DNA of 35,507 nt from Mailhella sp. (lineage in GTDB: Bacteria; Desulfobacterota; Desulfovibrionia; Desulfovibrionales; Desulfovibrionaceae), in contig JARHYD010000111.1 in NCBI GenBank assembly GCA_029258655.1, forward strand, positions 1 to 35,507. The letters run 5' to 3'. The notes beneath the pieces were generated by a model that saw nothing but the letters and a program-made list of their open reading frames with translations, searched no databases and was not told the DNA's origin. Below are positions 32,509 to 35,507 of this stretch, piece after piece; position 1 is the first letter of the stretch, and the number at the start of each line of letters is the position of its first letter. A program made the translations under genes and the position numbers.

Positions 32509-34479
32509 TTATTTTTGTATGGTATTATTTTTTATAGTGGTATTTTCTTTTGCTATTTGAGCAAAAATTGTATCATAAATAGGATAATGTTGCATAGTTC
32601 CTTCATAACTTAGGTGGTCATCATCATAGTAATAGGAAATATTATCTGTGACAACTTCATAATATGTTTTTTCTTTATTAAGAAAGCTTGGTGCAACATT
32701 AATAAAATGAATATCTGGAAATTCTTTTTTTAATGTGGAAAGTAAATCCATAACGGTTTTGGTTCGTTTATGATATTCTTCTGTACTTTCGCCTAAGGTT
32801 TTGTTGATTTGTTCCTTACTGTAATCATAGAAGCGATGTAGCACACTGGCTTTTTGTGGAACAAAAGCTTTTGGTTCTGGTACTGGCAGTTGAATATAAA
32901 TATTTTGCACACCGTGTTCTTTAGCTTCAAGAATCATTTCTCGTAAACCTTGCAAAAAGCCTTGTTCTGGTGAGAGTTTTTTATTAGGCAAGTAAACAAG
33001 AGGGCGTTCTGGGCTAAAACTATTATAATAAACGTCCTTGCCAGAAATTTTTTCTGTTAATCGAAAAGCAATAATAAGGTTTTTTACTTTATACTGAGCA
33101 TAAATTTGTGATAATTTGTTCCATTGCTCTTGATACTCTTGGATACGTTTTTGATCATCTTTGATGCTAACACAATTTTTAATTACTTGCCAATTATGCA
33201 TTCCGTATAGGTGGTATTTTTGGGCTAATTGATTAACAAGTTCTTCTATACTAAGTGCATGGCTATCACCTGTTACAACAAAATCAAGCTCTTCTTTTTT
33301 ATCTGCAATATTGTATTCAAGATAACGATTAGGGGCAGTATATTTATAAATAACACTGACATTTGTATGTCGATAAAGTGTTGCAAGAGCAAGTACTAAA
33401 CCTATTAATATAAGACTAAAGATCCAAATAACAGCTCTTTTTTTGAAAAATGGATTATAGCGAATGGGATTTTCAACAAATTTCCAAGAAAGGCTCGCTA
33501 TTACAATAGCAAATAGGCTTAGCATTAATCCTTCAACTGTGCTAATTTTTGTATAAAAAGGAAATGTTTGATAAAAAACAAAAATAGGCCAGTGCCATAA
33601 ATACAAGGAATAAGAAATAAGCCCTATAAAAAGTAAAATTTTATTATAGGTAATAGTGTGGATAAGGGATTTTTGGGCATTATTTCCTCCTGCAATATAA
33701 AGACAAGCCCCTAAGCAGGGAGGTAAAGCCCAAATACCTGGAAAAAGAACATTTCCGTAATATACAATGGGAATAAGAATAAGTAAAAGTCCTAAAACAG
33801 TACAAAACAATTTATTTCTTTGTTTTTTGGGTGTCCAATTTGTATAAGCTAAAAGGCTACCCATGAGTAATTCCCATGCACGCGTAGGAAGCATATAAAA
33901 AGTGAATTTTTGATTATATTGAATAAGAATAAGGGAGCTAATAAAGCTTAAAATAAAAAGAATAACTAATACATGAATAATGGTTAATTTGCCTTGCAAT
34001 TTTTTATGTAAAAGAAAAAGTAAGGCAGGAACAACAAAATAAAATTGTTCTTCAACACCAAGTGACCATGTATGCAAAAGAGGCATTGTTTCTGCTGCTT
34101 GGTCAAAATAATTGGTATTAAAATAAAAGAAAATATTGGCAAAACCCACAATGGCTCTTTTCATAGAACGTTGTAAAGGAAGTAATTCTAAGTGACTTGT
34201 AAAAATATAATATACCCCCATTACAAGCAACATCATTACAACAAGAGCAGGTAAAATACGGCGTAGTCGGTTTTCATAAAATTCTAAAAAGCTAAAAGAA
34301 TTATGTTCTAATTTCTTTTTAATAATACTAGTAATAAGGTAACCAGAAATAACAAAGAAAATACTTACCCCCACATATCCACCTTGAAAATAAGGGATAT
34401 GGGCATGGTAAAAGACCACAGCTAAAACAGCAATGGCACGGAGTACATCTATATCTGGTCTATATTCTTTTTTTTGCAT
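32509..34479 (-). CDS. Acyltransferase-3/SGNH fusion protein, paralogue 2
   Basis: 656 residues with the same architecture: RPDIDVLRAIAVLAVVFYH, FFVISGYLITS and RLRRILPAL in the acyltransferase-3 half, FVVTGDSHALS (Ser near residue 403) and YDDDHLSYEG in the SGNH half. The first 80 residues are almost identical to paralogue 1, and the last two thirds are clearly more diverged. It starts 2 bp after the stop of the gene to its right, so translation is coupled. The three genes probably modify the same or related glycan with different specificity set by the SGNH domain. Confidence 0.92.
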   Translation of the reverse strand: MQKKEYRPDIDVLRAIAVLAVVFYHAHIPYFQGGYVGVSIFFVISGYLITSIIKKKLEHNSFSFLEFYENRLRRILPALVVMMLLVMGVYYIFTSHLELLPLQRSMKRAIVGFANIFFYFNTNYFDQAAETMPLLHTWSLGVEEQFYFVVPALLFLLHKKLQGKLTIIHVLVILFILSFISSLILIQYNQKFTFYMLPTRAWELLMGSLLAYTNWTPKKQRNKLFCTVLGLLLILIPIVYYGNVLFPGIWALPPCLGACLYIAGGNNAQKSLIHTITYNKILLFIGLISYSLYLWHWPIFVFYQTFPFYTKISTVEGLMLSLFAIVIASLSWKFVENPIRYNPFFKKRAVIWIFSLILIGLVLALATLYRHTNVSVIYKYTAPNRYLEYNIADKKEELDFVVTGDSHALSIEELVNQLAQKYHLYGMHNWQVIKNCVSIKDDQKRIQEYQEQWNKLSQIYAQYKVKNLIIAFRLTEKISGKDVYYNSFSPERPLVYLPNKKLSPEQGFLQGLREMILEAKEHGVQNIYIQLPVPEPKAFVPQKASVLHRFYDYSKEQINKTLGESTEEYHKRTKTVMDLLSTLKKEFPDIHFINVAPSFLNKEKTYYEVVTDNISYYYDDDHLSYEGTMQHYPIYDTIFAQIAKENTTIKNNTIQK

Positions 34480-34481
34480 AG

Positions 34482-35507
34482 TTAGTTCTTAGGGTAGAGG
34501 TTTTGAAAAATTTCTTTATATGCAGGGGAAATTAACTTTACTCCCTCAACACTTAGGTGATCATCGTCAATATAATAGGAAATATTGCCATGAATAACGT
34601 TATATAGTTGTTCGTTTTGATTTTCAAAGTAAGGCAATATATTGATAAGATATACATTAGCATTTTCTTTTTCAAGTTTTTTGAGTACGTCAATAATTTT
34701 TTTATTGCGTTTATCGTATTCAGAAAATTTTTCGCTAAGAATAGTATTGATTTTATTTTTTGAATAACCAAATAATGAAGCAAGTTTTCCAGCACTTTCA
34801 GGAACAAAACCCTTTGGCTCTGGCACAGGAATTTGTATATAAATATTTTTTACTCCATGCTGTTTTGCCTCATCAATCATATCTTTTAAGGAACAATAAA
34901 GAGCCTCATAGGAGCGAATAGAAGGATTTTTTCCATAATAAGAAGGAATAAATTCTTTTTCATTTTTTAGTAAATCAACATTGGTAATATAAATAATAAA
35001 ACGGAAATTAATAAAAATATTCTGTACTGCATAATTATTATAAATTGTGGTTAATGTTTGGTATCGATCATTGATTTGTTTTATTTCTTCTTTGTTTGCT
35101 GTGAGTTTATAAAGATTTTTAGGTTGTAAATGCACACGTTTGCCGTAAAGATGATACTCTTTTGCTAGTTCCTTAAAAAGAGGGGGAAGCATTGCTGCAT
35201 GGCTATCACCTATTATAACAAAATCAAGAATGTTATTAGTGTGTTGAGTTCCAAATTCTGTTTCTTGGTTTGGAAGTGTTGCTGTAAAAAGGTTTTTTTG
35301 ATTTTGTCCATAGGGAAAACCAATAGTAGAAACAGGAAGTAAAATAGCTCCAATGCCTAAAATCGCAAAAGACCAAATTACTAGATGTTTTTTGAAAAAA
35401 GGATTATAGCGAATAGGATTTTCAATAAATTTCCAAGAAAAACTGGCTATAATAATGGTAAGTCCAGAAAGAGCCAAGCCCATAGTTAAAGGCATTTCTC
35501 GTCTAAA
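34482..35507 (-). CDS. Acyltransferase-3/SGNH fusion protein, paralogue 3 (5' end outside window)
   Basis: The frame is open to the window edge (four more codons beyond the ATG at 35495), and the visible 341 residues match the last part of paralogues 1 and 2. So that ATG is internal and the gene continues past 35507. The visible part holds the last two helices of the acyltransferase-3 domain (SWKFIENPIRYNPFFKKH) and a complete SGNH domain, FVIIGDSHAAM and YIDDDHLSVEG. It is probably the first or an earlier gene of the tandem, so the operon promoter lies outside. Confidence 0.9.
   Translation of the reverse strand, partial: FRREMPLTMGLALSGLTIIIASFSWKFIENPIRYNPFFKKHLVIWSFAILGIGAILLPVSTIGFPYGQNQKNLFTATLPNQETEFGTQHTNNILDFVIIGDSHAAMLPPLFKELAKEYHLYGKRVHLQPKNLYKLTANKEEIKQINDRYQTLTTIYNNYAVQNIFINFRFIIYITNVDLLKNEKEFIPSYYGKNPSIRSYEALYCSLKDMIDEAKQHGVKNIYIQIPVPEPKGFVPESAGKLASLFGYSKNKINTILSEKFSEYDKRNKKIIDVLKKLEKENANVYLINILPYFENQNEQLYNVIHGNISYYIDDDHLSVEGVKLISPAYKEIFQNLYPKN

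Noticed and set aside
34482-35495. A complete 337-residue SGNH-only protein starting at ATG 35495
   Set aside because: The frame is open to the window edge and aligns with internal sequence of the two full-length paralogues, so the ATG is an internal methionine.

Overview
The window is about one third GC and reads as chromosome of an anaerobic, low-GC member of the Desulfovibrionales or a close relative. The best taxonomic clue is a Tmc-type electron-transfer operon (periplasmic multihaem cytochrome, NarI-like membrane cytochrome b, HdrD/DsrK-like iron-sulfur protein). A TAXI-type TRAP transporter and an all-housekeeping core fit the same group. I cannot name the species from sequence alone.

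Layout, left to right. (1) 1-122 is the right end of an IS5-family insertion sequence cut by the window edge. (2) 292-2823 (minus) is a three-gene tmc-like operon. (3) 3385-6988 (minus) is aroQ-efp-ftsK. It is driven from a divergent promoter region (about 7037-7128) shared with the plus-strand genes. (4) 7133-15328 (plus) is ysxC-uvrD/pcrA, then thiL-histidine kinase-sigma54 response regulator-folD, tightly packed. (5) 15580-20949 (plus) holds nth, panB, priA and an EamA transporter, with the first three separated by copies of a palindromic intergenic repeat. (6) 21066-21620 is pal and tRNA-Pro(UGG), closed by a strong terminator. (7) 21621-22496 has no protein gene. It holds repeat modules, a GC-rich island with nested inverted repeats that could be an undescribed structured RNA, and a perfect 23-bp dyad. 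(8) 22497-25631 is a large soluble hybrid histidine kinase behind a consensus sigma70 promoter. (9) 25765-26163 is a lone gcvH. (10) 26753-30424 is a TAXI TRAP uptake operon ending in a small zinc-ribbon membrane protein. (11) 30544-35507 (minus) is three tandem acyltransferase-3/SGNH fusion genes, the first cut by the window edge.

How the parts fit together. The Tmc complex would pass electrons from periplasmic cytochromes across the membrane to a cytoplasmic HdrD-like module. The TRAP operon imports a small organic anion. The acyltransferases probably decorate a surface glycan. Most other genes are DNA maintenance, translation or cofactor synthesis.

The least explained material is intergenic: a mosaic repeat family with an invariant 11-nt hairpin arm and a second hairpin that covaries between copies, and the GC-rich island at about 22005-22250.
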